Made by a program: the position numbers and the translations under genes
Assembly (NCBI RefSeq): GCF_947507565.1
Contig: NC_089187.1
Coordinates: 806,001-870,000 of the forward strand
Source: Oscarella lobularis
Taxonomy: Eukaryota; Porifera; Homoscleromorpha; Homosclerophorida; Oscarellidae
Direction: 5' to 3'
Length of the DNA: 64,000 bases
In this document: positions 1 to 10,567 of the stretch, piece after piece
Position numbering within the stretch: position 1 is the first letter of the stretch
Layout: every line of letters begins with the position of its first letter
Notes under the pieces: model-generated
Seen by the model: the letters and a program-made list of their open reading frames with translations, nothing else
What the model was told of the DNA's origin: nothing
The model's database searches: none

Positions 1-88
1 ATCCCGGTGAACGAATTGGGCGAGGAAGTCGCTCACGCCGGACCACCGTTTGAAAATCCACTCAATTTAGTCGGTATGCAGGTAAAAT
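1..88 (+). CDS. possible C-terminal tail of an unrecognised protein (partial)
   Basis: An open frame runs from the first base to a TAA at 86-88 and encodes 28 residues, ending in LVGMQVK. A GTAAAA donor-like site follows the ATGCAG at 76-81, so the exon could also splice out there. The frame is too short to assign a family, and the 5' part lies outside the window. It converges with the peptidase gene on the other strand, only about 50 bases away. It may be chance. Confidence 0.2.
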
Positions 89-137
89 AAAAATTGCTAT
101 GTTCTTGTGACTAGGTAAATACCCCCAGTGCGTATCT

Positions 138-1383
138 CTACGTATTAGCTATTCGTTTTTGCGTTCGGTGATCGTTTCTAATCTTCTCAATCAGATCTGG
201 CTCGCAGACGACGTCGATGGCCGTAAGAGCCAATGCCTTTGCCGCCTGAATCGTTCTCCTGTGAGCGCGCGTCGTGTCTGTTACGTCAGCAAAGGCTCGC
301 GTGTGAATCGCCGCGTCCGTTCCGATGCTGAACTTGGGATGAAGAGCGGGTATGAGGTAGGAGACGTTGCCCATGTCGGTCGATCCGTGACCGACGGTCG
401 CACTTCCGGGATCGCGCAAGGCGAAGCCAATCAGCTCGCAATTGGATACATACTTCCGAACTAATTCGCGATTGCTGAGGAGACTCGAGTAACGCGTCTG
501 ATCGACGATACGAACGCTGCATCCACAGGCAGCACCGGCTGCATAAAAGACAGCTTCGCCTTTCTCGCGCAGCACTTTGAGCTCTCCGTCGGTGGGAGCA
601 CGAAGATAGAAGTCCAACGTCACTTCATCACTTGTAGCAGACGACGAGCAATAACCAATAGGATTATCCTCGCCTTTTATAATGCCGTGGACTCTCCACG
701 TCGGTTTCATTTGCTGACGGAGAAGAGACATACCCGTGTATGCCGCTATAGCAGCATCGAATGGATTCCCCATGAGATCCTCGCCTCTCTTATACGTTAT
801 AGTGATGTAGTCTCGAGCGATGCAAGGAGGGGCGGGAAAATCGAATGGGGATGGATGCACCATCATGGCCATGTCGAGATGATCGAAGGCGCCGGCGCGA
901 ATGAGTTCGATTTTTCCGCCCCCTTGCTCTTCAGCTGGGGTTCCGAGAACCGTGACGCAATTCGCAGTCGTCAAGTGAAATGCTTCGAGAGCGGCTTTCA
1001 GTCCGATTCCTGCAGCGCAACCTACAGGAAAAAAATCAAAATGGGTATTTTATTTAATTATATAAATTACCTGCTTCGGCTATTAAATTATGTCCGCAGG
1101 CGTGGCCAATATCGGGTAAAGCGTCGTATTCGCACAGAATGCCTATGTTTAGACCGTTCTCCGCTCTTCTGCCAAATGTTGCCTTGAACGCTGTGTCGAG
1201 TTTGTAGCCGGATTCGACGGAGAATCCGTGATTTTTCAGGAAGTCCGTTAGGAGTCCGTGCGCCGAGTGTTCCTCGTAGGCAAGTTCAGGATTTTTCCAT
1301 ATAGTGCTGCTTACGTCTTGTAGAGCTCGCGTCGTTTCGTCAATCGCCGCACAGGCCGACGATTTCAAGCGCGAAACATCCAT
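138..1383 (-). CDS. PM20D2: PM20D2-like M20 family dipeptidase
   Basis: This is a predicted cytosolic zinc dipeptidase of the M20 family (PM20D2 subgroup). That subgroup is known to hydrolyse dipeptides containing basic residues. Exon 1 is 1071-1383 and exon 2 is 138-1021; the intron 1022-1070 is 49 bases with GT-AG ends. Joined, they give 398 residues, close to the usual length. Visible family marks are GHACGHN, the acidic residue in CEYDALPD, the PAEEQGGGK segment that holds the catalytic and ligand glutamates, MVHPSP, and a C-terminal HTRAF. The splice junction falls inside NLIAEAGCAAG and keeps frame. I chose the ATG at 1383; an in-frame ATG at 1452 would add 23 residues. Exon 1 and its upstream flank are duplicated at 3937-4858. 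The gene looks intact, and the family call is strong. Confidence 0.88.
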
Positions 1384-2092
1384 GGATCGCAAGGGGGGTG
1401 CGCGCTCTATCTCTATCACGTGGTCTCTCGAATTCGACGATGGAGCTCGCAAAGCGACGCAACTGGCGACCCTGCTTCAAGAGCAATTTGGTGTGATAAA
1501 CGGTATGAGGTTGTAGAGTCACGGATCTTAGAGAGTCACATAGAACTTTAGAGACTTCCTCCAACTACTATGAAGTATCCGTGATAAGTCCACGATTCAC
1601 GAGCCCTGAACCGGTTGAGACTTCCGCGTAGAACGCATAAAGGTCGTTTGAAGTCTTTGGTCGTTTGAAGTCTTTTCGTTCATATTGGAATAAATGTCCT
1701 TACACCACGGACATATGAAGTCAGTGTGAATAGCTCTCATGCCTTCAGCATAATATGAGCGAACAACCAGCATACGTTCACATAGGTCGTAAAATACTCA
1801 ACAAATAATAGCAATTAGTGGGCGCTTTAATTGAACGTGGAGTGACCACTTGGTCAGGACTGGCTAGGTTTCATTCTTCATCGTTGTCTTTTGATCAAGT
1901 CGTTGAGGGTAGTTTGTTGTTTAGGGTAGTTGGTTGTATCCTAAACACGATTTCTATTTTACCATTGGCGTCTTCTCTTTTATAGCGGCAGGCTAGAGGC
2001 GACTGAAGAGGCTATGAGCAAAGCTAGACAATGGGTCACAATGTTCTCAGTTACCAGGAAACTTTTCTCTTACCTAACTGTCTTCTTTGGAA
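1108..2092 (-). repeat. segmental duplication, source copy (peptidase exon 1 plus 5' flank)
   Basis: Exon 1 of the M20 peptidase and about 700 bases upstream of it recur at 3937-4858 in the same orientation, with small indels. Shared landmarks include the exon text, the TGGAGTGACCACTTGGTCA block (near 1839 and 4620) and the TACCTAACTGTCTTCTTT end (near 2073 and 4840). The part from 1453 to 2640 holds no gene I can support; open frames there look non-coding. Confidence 0.8.
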
Positions 2093-2646
2093 TTCTTCTC
2101 TTGGAAGCAGACGATCAAGAGATATTGCAATCGACATAAAAGCAAAACTAGCAAATTTCCCCATTGCCGGGAGTCGTGGACAAGAATGTCAAACGACTTT
2201 CCAACTCTTGTGTTGGATGGTAATAATTTCCACGTCATAGGGTCACGGCTACAAATACCATAGATTTTTTGACTGACGTTACTGGCGTAGCGCGCGATAC
2301 CTGTTTCACGTGAAAAGATGTCTCTTTTCCAAGAATCTCGGTCTATGAATGTGACAGTGGAGTTGTCAAACAACACAAAAGACGTAGAAAGCAAATGCGG
2401 CGAGAGCAAGAAGTAGAAATCCTAATCTCGGATAAAGGTAAGTGATGGTTTTTTCCATACCTCTCAGAGACTCTGTGGAATGGGGCAAGTAGAGTAAGCA
2501 AGACGTATCACAAAGGAAGCACCATTAGTATAGGAAGACTCGGGAAAAAGTACCACTATCACTAACAATTCACAATCATATCGAACAAAAATCTCAGACA
2601 TCAATAGAACTGGTCAATTAATTAAAAGTCGTTGGCTTGAGTCCAG
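2093..2646. other. intergenic, no supported gene
   Basis: About 550 bases downstream of the CTHRC1-like gene and upstream of the peptidase. A 111-codon minus-strand frame at 2074-2409 has no recognisable domain. About 75 bases near 2085-2150 (GGAATTCTTCTCTT and following) recur imperfectly at 7510-7580, which suggests a dispersed repeat rather than coding sequence. Confidence 0.5.
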
Positions 2647-3537
2647 TTAGTTTTGCGACTGGGGATATTCTTCGATCATTATGCGAGAAACAGAGTTCCA
2701 TCCAGTGTAACGATCAGATGATACATAGCGTTGACAGTTTCCTACATGAACAGCTACTCTTATTGATCCAGTTGGAATGTTCTCACAGAGTCCTTCTATT
2801 TGGCGATGTCGAAGAGGATCATCTCTGGAGTTGGACATGCGCAAAACTCCTTCAATTGTCATTGGTCCTGAGCATTCCGCTCCATTAAAAGTGATGTACC
2901 AACGTCCACAACAGGAGCCACTATTACATGCGACTCTCATATTGGCAGCATACGTTACTTTGAGAGCGGTAAAAGAGTGGCGTTTTTTGAAAACACATTC
3001 CTACAGGAAATCATTTTAGAGTGTGTAAAGTGTACCTTTGAAAATTACCTGTATTAGACCTGTATCTTTGGCATCATTTCTTTTCCAGACACACTGCTTC
3101 CAGTTAATAACAGAATTGCCAGTGCCGCTTTCTCCTTGAGGTCCGGGCTCTCCTCGTTCTCCCAAATTTCCTTTGGTCCCCTTTCCTCCTTTGATTCCTA
3201 TTGGCCCCATTGATCCTCTTTGTCCCAAACTTCCTTTAGGACCCGTCTTTCCAATGGCTCCTTTATCACCTCTGTCTCCCTTAGCGCCCTTCATTCCGTC
3301 ATCTCCTTTTAATCCATCTCTTCCTGGCAATCCATTGTGCCCCGGAGACCCAGGAATTCCTGGTACTCCTGAACACCCTCCAACAGAACCCTTAGCAAGA
3401 CAATGATCTTTTTGGAGATTTAAGAATCTTTTGAATTCAGATACCTGATCTGATTTGGGGTTATCGCTCTCAACAGCGTGCAGAAATAGAATAAGTGCTG
3501 CAAACAAGCGCTGAATAGTTGAACTAGCAATCATCAT
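2647..3537 (-). CDS. CTHRC1: collagen triple helix repeat-containing protein 1-like (secreted)
   Basis: This is a secreted short-collagen protein. CTHRC1 in vertebrates is an extracellular protein linked to Wnt/planar polarity signalling and matrix turnover. Exon 1 is 3049-3537 and exon 2 is 2647-3000, with a 48-base GT-AG intron; the product has 280 residues. From the N-terminus it has a hydrophobic signal segment (residues about 5-20), a short linker with cysteines, about 27 uninterrupted Gly-X-Y triplets (GVPGIPGSPG to GPQGESG), then the globular domain. The globular domain carries the family's marks: CCGRWYITFNGAECSGP, EGLCE and TGWNSVSRIMIEE. Human CTHRC1 is somewhat shorter (243 residues, recalled). 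Reading frame and splice junction are clean. The call rests mainly on the C-terminal domain, which is distinctive. Confidence 0.9.
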
Positions 3538-3936
3538 GTTGTTCTAATTGCTCACTGAGGCTTTCTATCCCTTTTCATCCAAACTTGCCCGTTTATATTG
3601 AGTAAAAAGAAACGGCTATGATGTCACTTCCTGTAAATGTATTGAATGAATGACGTTTTTCCCGTCTTTCTAAAGTGCTAACTGCGCTTTCTAATACAAT
3701 TGCCGGTTCTTAGCATGACCATAAAAGGACACATTGAACTAAAGCGTGGGTCGTTAAAACACGGTCACCCGTGTCCCCCCAACACCGTCACGAGGACTAT
3801 GACGTCAGGACCATACTCCAGGGGTCTTGTTGATGCCAATGCTGTTGGATAATAAATGTATTTTATACTAAAAAAATATCACTAACTGGCCGTTCTACTA
3901 AACGTCTCCACAGAAGATAAATACCATAATCTGCCA
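3538..3936. other. intergenic, no gene seen
   Basis: Upstream of the CTHRC1-like gene, so it probably holds that gene's promoter. I see no convincing core promoter element or open frame. It ends where the duplicated peptidase exon begins. Confidence 0.5.
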
Positions 3937-4213
3937 ATACCGGGTAAAGCGTCGTATTCGCACAGAATGCCTAAGCTGAGACCGTTCTCCGCTCTTCTGC
4001 CAAATGTTTCCTTGAACGCTGTGTCGAGTTTGTAGCCGGATTCGACGGAGAATCCGTGATTTTTCAGGAAGTCCGTTAGGAGTCCGTGCGCCGAGTGTTC
4101 CTCGTAGGCAAGTTCAGGATTTTTCCATATAGTGCTGCTTACGTCTTGCAGAGAGCACGCGTCGTTTCGTCAATCGCCGCACAGGCCGACGCTTTCAAGC
4201 GCGAAACGTCCAT
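3937..4213 (-). pseudogene. truncated copy of PM20D2-like exon 1
   Basis: The sequence matches the peptidase exon 1 from its ATG (4211-4213) to the LPDIG segment, where the similarity stops abruptly. A two-base insertion near 4152 (AGAGAGCACGC against AGAGCTCGC) shifts the frame and makes a stop after about two dozen codons. The metal-binding GHACGHN and the whole second exon are missing. It cannot make an active peptidase and lies in a duplicated block that includes the 5' flank. Confidence 0.85.
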
Positions 4214-4858
4214 GATCGCAAGGGTGCGCGCTCTATCTCTATCACGTGGTCTCTCGAATTCGACGATCGAGCTCGCAAAGCGACGCAACTTGCAACCCTG
4301 CTTCAAGAGCAATTTGGTGTGACCAACGGTATGAGATCGTCGAGTCACGGATCTTAGAAGAAGGGGTAGCCTAACACAGACAACTTTAGAGAGTTCCTCT
4401 AACTCATAAGTCCGCGGTTCCCGAGCTCTGAACCGGTCGAGACTGCGGCGTAAAACGCATAAAGGATCGTTTGAAATCTCTTCGTGCACATTGGAATACA
4501 CCACATATAGTAATAGCTCGCATACCTTCAGCATAATATGCCAACACAATCAACATACGTTCATATAGGTTTTAAAATACTCAAAAAATAATAGCACTGA
4601 GTAGGTGCCTTTATTGAACGTGGAGTGACCACTTGGTCACGACTGGCTGGATTTCATTCTTCATCGTTGTATTTTTTTGATCAAGTTGTTGCGGTTAGTT
4701 GGTTGGATCCTAAACGCAATTTCTATTTTACCGTTGGCGTCTTCTCATGTGTAGCGGCAGGCTATAGAGGCGACTGAAGAGGCTATGTGCAAGGCTTCAC
4801 AATGGGAGCCATGGTCAGGAAGCTGGAAACTTCTCTATTTTACCTAACTGTCTTCTTT
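3937..4858 (-). repeat. segmental duplication, displaced copy of 1108-2092
   Basis: This copy has the same order and orientation as 1108-2092. It differs by scattered substitutions and several short deletions, for example around 4370-4520. It places a copy of the peptidase upstream region next to the 5' side of the sulfatase pseudogene, facing away from it. Confidence 0.8.
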
Positions 4859-5158
4859 ATAGACGTGCGGCTTAGGGATGCAGTTTGAAATCGAGCGTAC
4901 GCCTACAGCGTCGACGGACTGACGTGGACGCTTCTTTCAAATTACGCCTGGGAGACAAATATGAGGTGGAGTGACGGAACGGTGAGCCGCTTCAAACGCA
5001 GACAGGCACCGGATCTCTACTTGGACTCCAACGGTTTTCCGCTCCATCGTCTCATTTCTGTTGACGAGTTATCAGATGACAATTGTCCCTGGGGCCCCAG
5101 TGAGACTCTGATCTATAGACAGGAGTGGGAGTGCTCCTATATCACGTGCGAACGGACT

Positions 5159-6556
5159 ATGAGATCGTTTCTGGTTTTCGTCTTCTTTCAAATCGTTTTA
5201 GCCGCCTCACCTGTTGGTGCTGCTAACACGAAAAATGTTCTTTTTATTGTCGTAGACGATCTTCGTCCTGATCTCAGTGCCTACGGTCAGGAATACGTTC
5301 ATACTCCCAACATCGACAAGCTCGCAAAAGAATCGCTCGTTTTCGAGCGCGCCTACTGCCAACAAGCCGTCTGCGGGCCGTCGAGAAACTCCTTCATGAC
5401 CGGCCGTCGACCGGACACGACGAAAGCGTGGAATTTCATCGATCACTTTCGAGAGCTCAACGTCGGTCTCAATTGGTCCTCATTGCCGCAGTACTTTAAG
5501 AAGCACGGCTATTTCTCGTCGGGAGTCGGAAAGCTTTATCATCCGAATCTTCCGCCGAACTACGATCCGCCCTCTTGGTCCGATTTCGATAAATTTCCTT
5601 TCGTTTATCCTTAGCCAGTGGGTTGCCTGGACCGAACGTGGTGCGCCGTTCCTGCCAAGCCGACGCCCACGTTTGCCGACGTCACTTCGTCGACGATTCT
5701 TCGCGAACGACTTCAGTACGCCGCAAAGAACAATATTCCTTTCTTTCTAGGCATCGGATTTCACAAGCCTCATTTGGCGTGACGATTTCCTGAAGAATTT
5801 CTTCATTATTATCCGCAGAGTGTCGATATCACTCCCGCCGCTCACCGTCTTCCTCCAACGGGGATGCCGTCCGTTGCTTGGCACCAGTGTTTCCCAAAGG
5901 GAAGATTCAAAGATAACATCTCTGTGCCTCTGCCTGTCGACTTGCAGCAGACACTTCGCAGGGCTTACTACGCGGCGACGAGTTTTATGGACTCTTTAGT
6001 CGGTGAAGTGCTGGCCGAACTAGAGACACTCGATTTGGTTGACGATAGCTCTGGTTGACGACACTATCGTTTCGTTTCACGCCGACCACGGATGGCAGTT
6101 GGGCGAGCACAACGAGTGGTGCAAGCAGACGAATTTCGAGCTGGCGACTCGAGTCCCGATGATGATTCGCGCACCGTAGAAAAGCAAATCCATGGGAAAA
6201 TCGACTCGGGCGTTTGCAGAATTGATTGACTTATATCCTACGTTGGTCGAACTGGCGGGGTTGCCTCCTGCTAGTGAGGAGAATTTAGACGGTTCTTCTC
6301 TGGCTACTCTTTTTGATAATCCTGATGGAGTGATCAAGACTGTGACTTTGTCTCAGTATCCGCGTTGTGTGAAAGGAAACAATGATGCCTGCGCTGGAGT
6401 GCAAAGAGAAAACTTTGACTACATGGGGTACAGTATGAGAACCGACGATTATCGATACACGGAGTGGAATGGAACGGAGTTGAAACCGGAGTGGGATAAA
6501 CGGGTGGGTGTGGAGCTGTACTCTCATGTTGGTGACGCGGAAAATGATTTTGATGA
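5159..6556 (+). pseudogene. iduronate-2-sulfatase-like gene, broken
   Basis: This was a secreted or lysosomal sulfatase of the iduronate-2-sulfatase type, which removes sulfate from glycosaminoglycans. The start at 5159 opens a signal peptide (MRSFLVFVFFQIVLA). Then follow the metal site FIVVDDLRPDLSAYG, the formylglycine motif CGPSR, TGRRPDTT, GFHKPH, HADHGWQLGEH and MGYSMRTDDYRYTEW, all in the order of the family. The gene is interrupted by in-frame TAG at 5612-5614 and TGA at 5780-5782, a frameshift near 6044-6062 (a near-duplicated GGTTGACGA) and TAG at 6177-6179. The C-terminal end is replaced from about 6557 by the left arm of an inverted repeat. No introns are visible. Conservation between the lesions suggests recent loss; systematic sequencing error is an alternative. 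Confidence 0.85.
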
Positions 6557-7030
6557 GCACCGTAGCCGAGAGGACGAGAAGCAGGACACGATAATCCGTA
6601 GTGTTTTGGAAGGCGCTTCTGTATCGGCGTCAGTAAAGCAAATGCACAGCCCGGATTTGGGTGCAACCGTATATCAAAAATATGGTGGCTTCTGTTTAGC
6701 GAACCCGCCCCCCAAACCGGTTTGTTCCGCAATACCAAGAATTCTCAGACGTCATTGCCTAATCACTGACGTCTCGACAGGGAGGGGACAAACTTAGTTA
6801 GGGCAAGCCCACATCTTCCCAACAGACACTAGTGGACTACTATATAATTTTTCGGACCCTTTTTTCCTAACGCTGCGTACGCCTCTGGGCCTGTTGCTGT
6901 TTTGCTCACTAATTAGACTATAATCCCAAATGTACGCGGTCTGCTTCTATATAGTCTCATGTAAGATACACAGCAATCATAAAAGAGAACCCATGCATAA
7001 AGGAATAGCTGGACCTCCTTGCGTGAATTA
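6557..7030 (-). repeat. long inverted repeat, left arm
   Basis: The reverse complement of this segment matches 7584-8074. It begins inside a backward copy of the first 40-odd bases of the small secreted-protein gene and continues through its upstream region to the TTAATTCACGC end. Small indels separate the arms. It ends the sulfatase pseudogene. Confidence 0.85.
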
Positions 7031-7583
7031 ATCGACGTCGCGCCCAACGAAGCTGCCCAACGACGAAGTGGGCGCGCGCGTTAACCTTCTCCAATTTTCC
7101 CTGATTTCTCGTGAATTCTGCTCTGCGGGCGAAGATCGAATGAAGAATCATATTCAAGTCTTTGTCAAAAGCAGTAAGTTTTTAAATTTGCGGCGAAAGA
7201 GCGTCTTTTCGATGTCGCACGACCGAAAACGGCTCCCTTTTCGCTTTCTCGCGCATTTAACGCTTTCGAAAACCGCTCTAAACGTCTTTTCAAACTATTT
7301 CGACCTCTATTCGGCTTCGAACGAGCCCATAAGAGTCGTTTTTGATCGGAACCACGCATTTCATTCTTCGATCGATGACCGTGGCTCGAAAACGCCTCCG
7401 ATAGGCTTCGATGCCCGAAGCGGAGCAGAAGAATGGGAGCTCCTAGCGTTTTTTGCATTTAGCTAAGCTGGACGGCTCCGCTGCCCTACTACACTGTAGT
7501 ATACGTCTTCGGAATTCTTCTCTTAGAAGCATGCAGGCGATCGAGAGATCGCGCAATCGACATAAAAGCGAAACCACCAAACC
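7031..7583. other. spacer between inverted repeat arms, no gene seen
   Basis: About 550 bases between the two arms. Overlapping open frames on both strands have no domain and arginine/serine-rich composition typical of non-coding sequence. The last ~75 bases resemble 2085-2150. I see no transposase. Confidence 0.5.
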
Positions 7584-8074
7584 TTAATTCACGCAAGGAG
7601 GTCCAGCTTTTCCTTTATGCATAAGTTCTCTTTTATGATTGCTGTGTATCTTACATGGGACTATATAGAAGCAGACCGCCGATTATAGTCTAATTAGTGA
7701 GCAAAGCAGCACCAGGCCCAGAGGCGTACGCAGCGTTAGGAAAAAAAGGGTCCGAAAAATTATATAGTAGTCACTACAGTGTAGTGTCTGTTGGAAAGAT
7801 GTGGGCTTGCCCTAACTAAGTTTGTTTCAATAAGGTACACTCCTCCCTGTCGAGACGTCGTGATTAGGCAATGACGTCTGAGAATTCTTGGATTTGCGGA
7901 ACAAACCGGCTTGGGGTCACGTTTGGGGCGGGTTCGCTAAACTGAAGCCACCACCATATACAGTTGCACCCAAATGCGGGCTGTGCATTTGCTTTACTGA
8001 CGCCGATACAGTAGCGCCTTCCAAACACTATGGATTATCGTGTCCTGCTTCTCGTCCTCTTGGCTACAGTGCTT
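7584..8074 (+). repeat. long inverted repeat, right arm
   Basis: Pairs with 6557-7030 in inverted orientation. It contains the upstream region and the first codons of the secreted-protein gene at 8030. The part from about 7825 onward recurs a third time, in direct orientation, at 9012-9230. Confidence 0.85.
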
Positions 8075-9011
8075 GCTAGTGGCCAGGGAGGCGGCGGCAA
8101 GGGGGGCAGACCCGGCGGCATAGGCGGCGGAAAGCGCGACGCTTCGTGGGAGCTCGATGCTACCGAACTTCGTCATTACGGCGAAGTACGTGCAGTATTC
8201 GCGGATGATCACTGGCAAAGGACTAGGGGCGACCGTGAGGGCTTTGGACGGCCGGGGCTAATCGACCCTCGTTTTAGTTGATATGTCTGCTTCCATAGTC
8301 GCGATTACCCTCTCAAAACGAAACACCACGGCTGCGGCTTGACCGTTAGAGTGATTGATAATATGCCGGCAGACCCTTACTTTTCCGTCTATAGGCGTAC
8401 AAGTACAATTCTAACACTTCTAGTTAATTGCTACTTATTCAATCAATCTCGCTATTCTCTTTGCAGGCTTTGGCTGTTCGCCAGCGCGTTCGCCGCGAGC
8501 TCAGTCGTTATGATCTGAGCGAGCAGCTGCCTGATTTGACCGAGGCTCGAGCTGAAAATTACGGTTACGGCGAGCTGAAGCAGGACATTGGAAATTTGAT
8601 CGATTCGCTTGCCTCACACTTCGACAAGACTAAGGGTGACGTACGTCCATGATATATGCATAATAGGCACGTACGTCGTCTACTGAGAGCTAGAACCGAG
8701 TGACGCCTTAATTAAAATCCATGTAGTTGTACAGTATCTTCTCTGACTATGTGGTTTTAGTCGGTGAAAGAGGCCGAAGGATTGAAGAGGCTTGTGAGAA
8801 CTCTCCAGTCTTACAACGAAGCCGTTTGAGGCTAACCTACTTCAGGATTTGCTTGTTGCTGTATTTCGATGTCGTCTTCTGTTTTTCGATGTTGTCTTCT
8901 GTTTTCGATGTTTCGTGTTCGCAAATCCTGCTGAACACATGTTTTGTGACGCATTTGGAGATCCCGCACGCGACCGAGTTCTCTTCAATTTGTTTGTACA
9001 TATGGTCTTTT
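7825..9011 (+). repeat. tandem duplication unit 1
   Basis: This unit contains the upstream region, the intact secreted-protein gene and its 3' flank (the run of GATGTCGTCTTCTGTTTTTC repeats near 8870-8910). It is followed directly by unit 2 at 9012-10183; the TGTTTGAATAAGGTA-type junction marks the boundary. Confidence 0.8.
8030..8829 (+). CDS. small secreted glycine-rich/helical protein, unknown family
   Basis: Three exons (8030-8185, 8467-8640, 8761-8829) join in frame to 132 residues, with GT-AG introns. Residues 1-18 form a strong signal peptide (MDYRVLLLVLLATVLASG). A Gly-rich basic stretch follows (about 19-36, GGGGKGGRPGGIGGGKR), possibly a processing site. The remaining ~95 residues are charged and probably helical (VRQRVRRELSRYDLSEQLPD). 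There are no cysteines. I do not recognise the family; a secreted peptide precursor or mucus/matrix protein is possible. A decayed tandem copy at 9187-9971 shares all three exons, which supports the gene model. Confidence 0.7.
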
Positions 9012-10183
9012 GTTTGAATAAGGTAGCCCCCTCCCTGTCGGAACGTCGGTAATTAGGCAAGGACGTTGGTATTGCGGAACAAACCTGTTTGGGGTCAAGT
9101 TTGGGGCGGACTGAAGCGTATACGGTTGCACCCAAATCTGGGCAGAGCATTTGCTTTACTGAAGCCGATAGCACCTTCCAAGCGCTATGGATTATCTTGT
9201 CCTTCTCGTCCTCTCGGCTACAATGCTTGCTATATAGTGGCCAGAGATAGCTAGGGCGCCGGAAAGCGCGACGCTTCGCCGGAGCTCGATGCTACCGAAC
9301 TTCCGAGTCGTCAATACGCCGACGTACGTGCAGTATTCGCGATTCGAAAAGATGGTCACTGGCAATTAAAGGACTATAGGGGCGACCATGAGGGACGGCC
9401 GGGGCGAATCGCATCCCGACAACAAAAGGCTCTCGCTTTATAGTTGTACAGTAATAGTCCAAACAGAAACACGGCGGCGGCTTAATTGACCGTTCGTCTA
9501 GAGAGTGATTGATAGGTCGGAAGTCCCTTACTTTTCCACCTATACTTTCAAACACTTCTAGTTAAGTTTGCTACTTATTCAATCAATCTCGCTGCACTCT
9601 TTGCAGGCTTTGGCAGCGCGTTCGCCGCTAGCTCAGTCGTTATGATCTGAGCGAGCAGCTGCCTGATTTGGCCGAGGCTCGAGCTGAAAATTACGGATAC
9701 GGCGAGCTGAAGCAGGCAGGACATTGGAGATTTGATCGATTCGCTTGCCTCACACTTCGACGACGACACTAAGGTACATGTCGGGGACGTCCATGATGTA
9801 TGCATGATGGGCACGAACGTCGTCTACTGAGAGCTAAAACCGAGTGGCGCCTATATAGAATCCATGTAGTTGTATCTTCTCTGACTATGTGGTATAAGTC
9901 TGTGAAAGAAGCCGACGGATTGAAGAGGCTTAATTGTGAGAGCTCTCCAGTCTTACAACGAAGCCGTTTGAGGCTAACCTACTTCAGGATTTGCTTGTTG
10001 CTGTATTTCGATGTCGTCTTCTGTTTTTCGATGTTGTCTTCTGTTTTCGATGTTTCGTGTTCGCAAATCCTGCTGAATACTTGTTTTGTGACGCATTTGC
10101 GTGGTATTTATCTTTGGGTAAGCCCTCCCAGGGAGATCCGGCACACGACCGAGTTCTCTGCGATTTGTTTGTACATATGGTCT
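9012..10183 (+). repeat. tandem duplication unit 2
   Basis: Direct repeat of 7825-9011 with many short indels. It carries the broken second copy of the secreted-protein gene and the same 3' flank of TCGATGTCGTCTTCTG-type repeats near 10010-10050. Confidence 0.8.
9187..9971 (+). pseudogene. broken tandem copy of the small secreted-protein gene
   Basis: The signal peptide start at 9187 is preserved (MDYLVLLVLSATMLA), but TAG follows two codons later and the Gly-rich part is mostly deleted. Exon 2 (from 9607) has indels, including a repeated GCAG near 9715 that shifts the frame. Exon 3 (from 9899) has a five-base insertion. The TGA position is kept at 9969-9971. It cannot make the intact protein. 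Confidence 0.8.
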
Positions 10184-10567
10184 CCGCCCCAGAGGCATAA
10201 GGGTAGCCTGTCGTTTGACACCAAATCTGGCACTCTGCAATTTTCAACTCCGCTGGTACCAGTAAACGTTTAAGATTTTTAGCATTCTTTGGCGTTTGGC
10301 AGGAAGGGTAGCCATTTCTTTGTGTACGCAAAGTAAGCCAAAGCCCATTAACGGAACTCACCCTTTAGTAGCGGATGAAACGTTGACAGGACGGCTACCG
10401 GGTATGCATTAATTAATTAATTGGGATAGCAGCGAATAACAACTTCGATCTGTCGAAGTTGGAAAACAGCATAGGCTCTAAGATTTGATTTGTACTGTGA
10501 TCACTTGCTTCCGTCAGCTTCCGTCACGTATCCCGCTCTAGCGCACGCTGAACTTGCGTCACGAGAG
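10184..10567. other. intergenic, upstream of the BPI/LBP gene
   Basis: Contains an ATTAATTAATTAATT run at about 10408. No gene or clear core promoter is seen. An in-frame ATG at 10490 would lengthen the next protein, but the signal peptide starts at 10568. Confidence 0.45.

Noticed and set aside
3173-3406. Proline-rich plus-strand open frame
   Set aside because: It is the reverse of the Gly-X-Y collagen codons of the CTHRC1-like gene.
7068-7466. 132-codon open frame in the inverted-repeat spacer
   Set aside because: No domain, overlapping frames on both strands and Arg/Ser-rich composition; no splice or start support.
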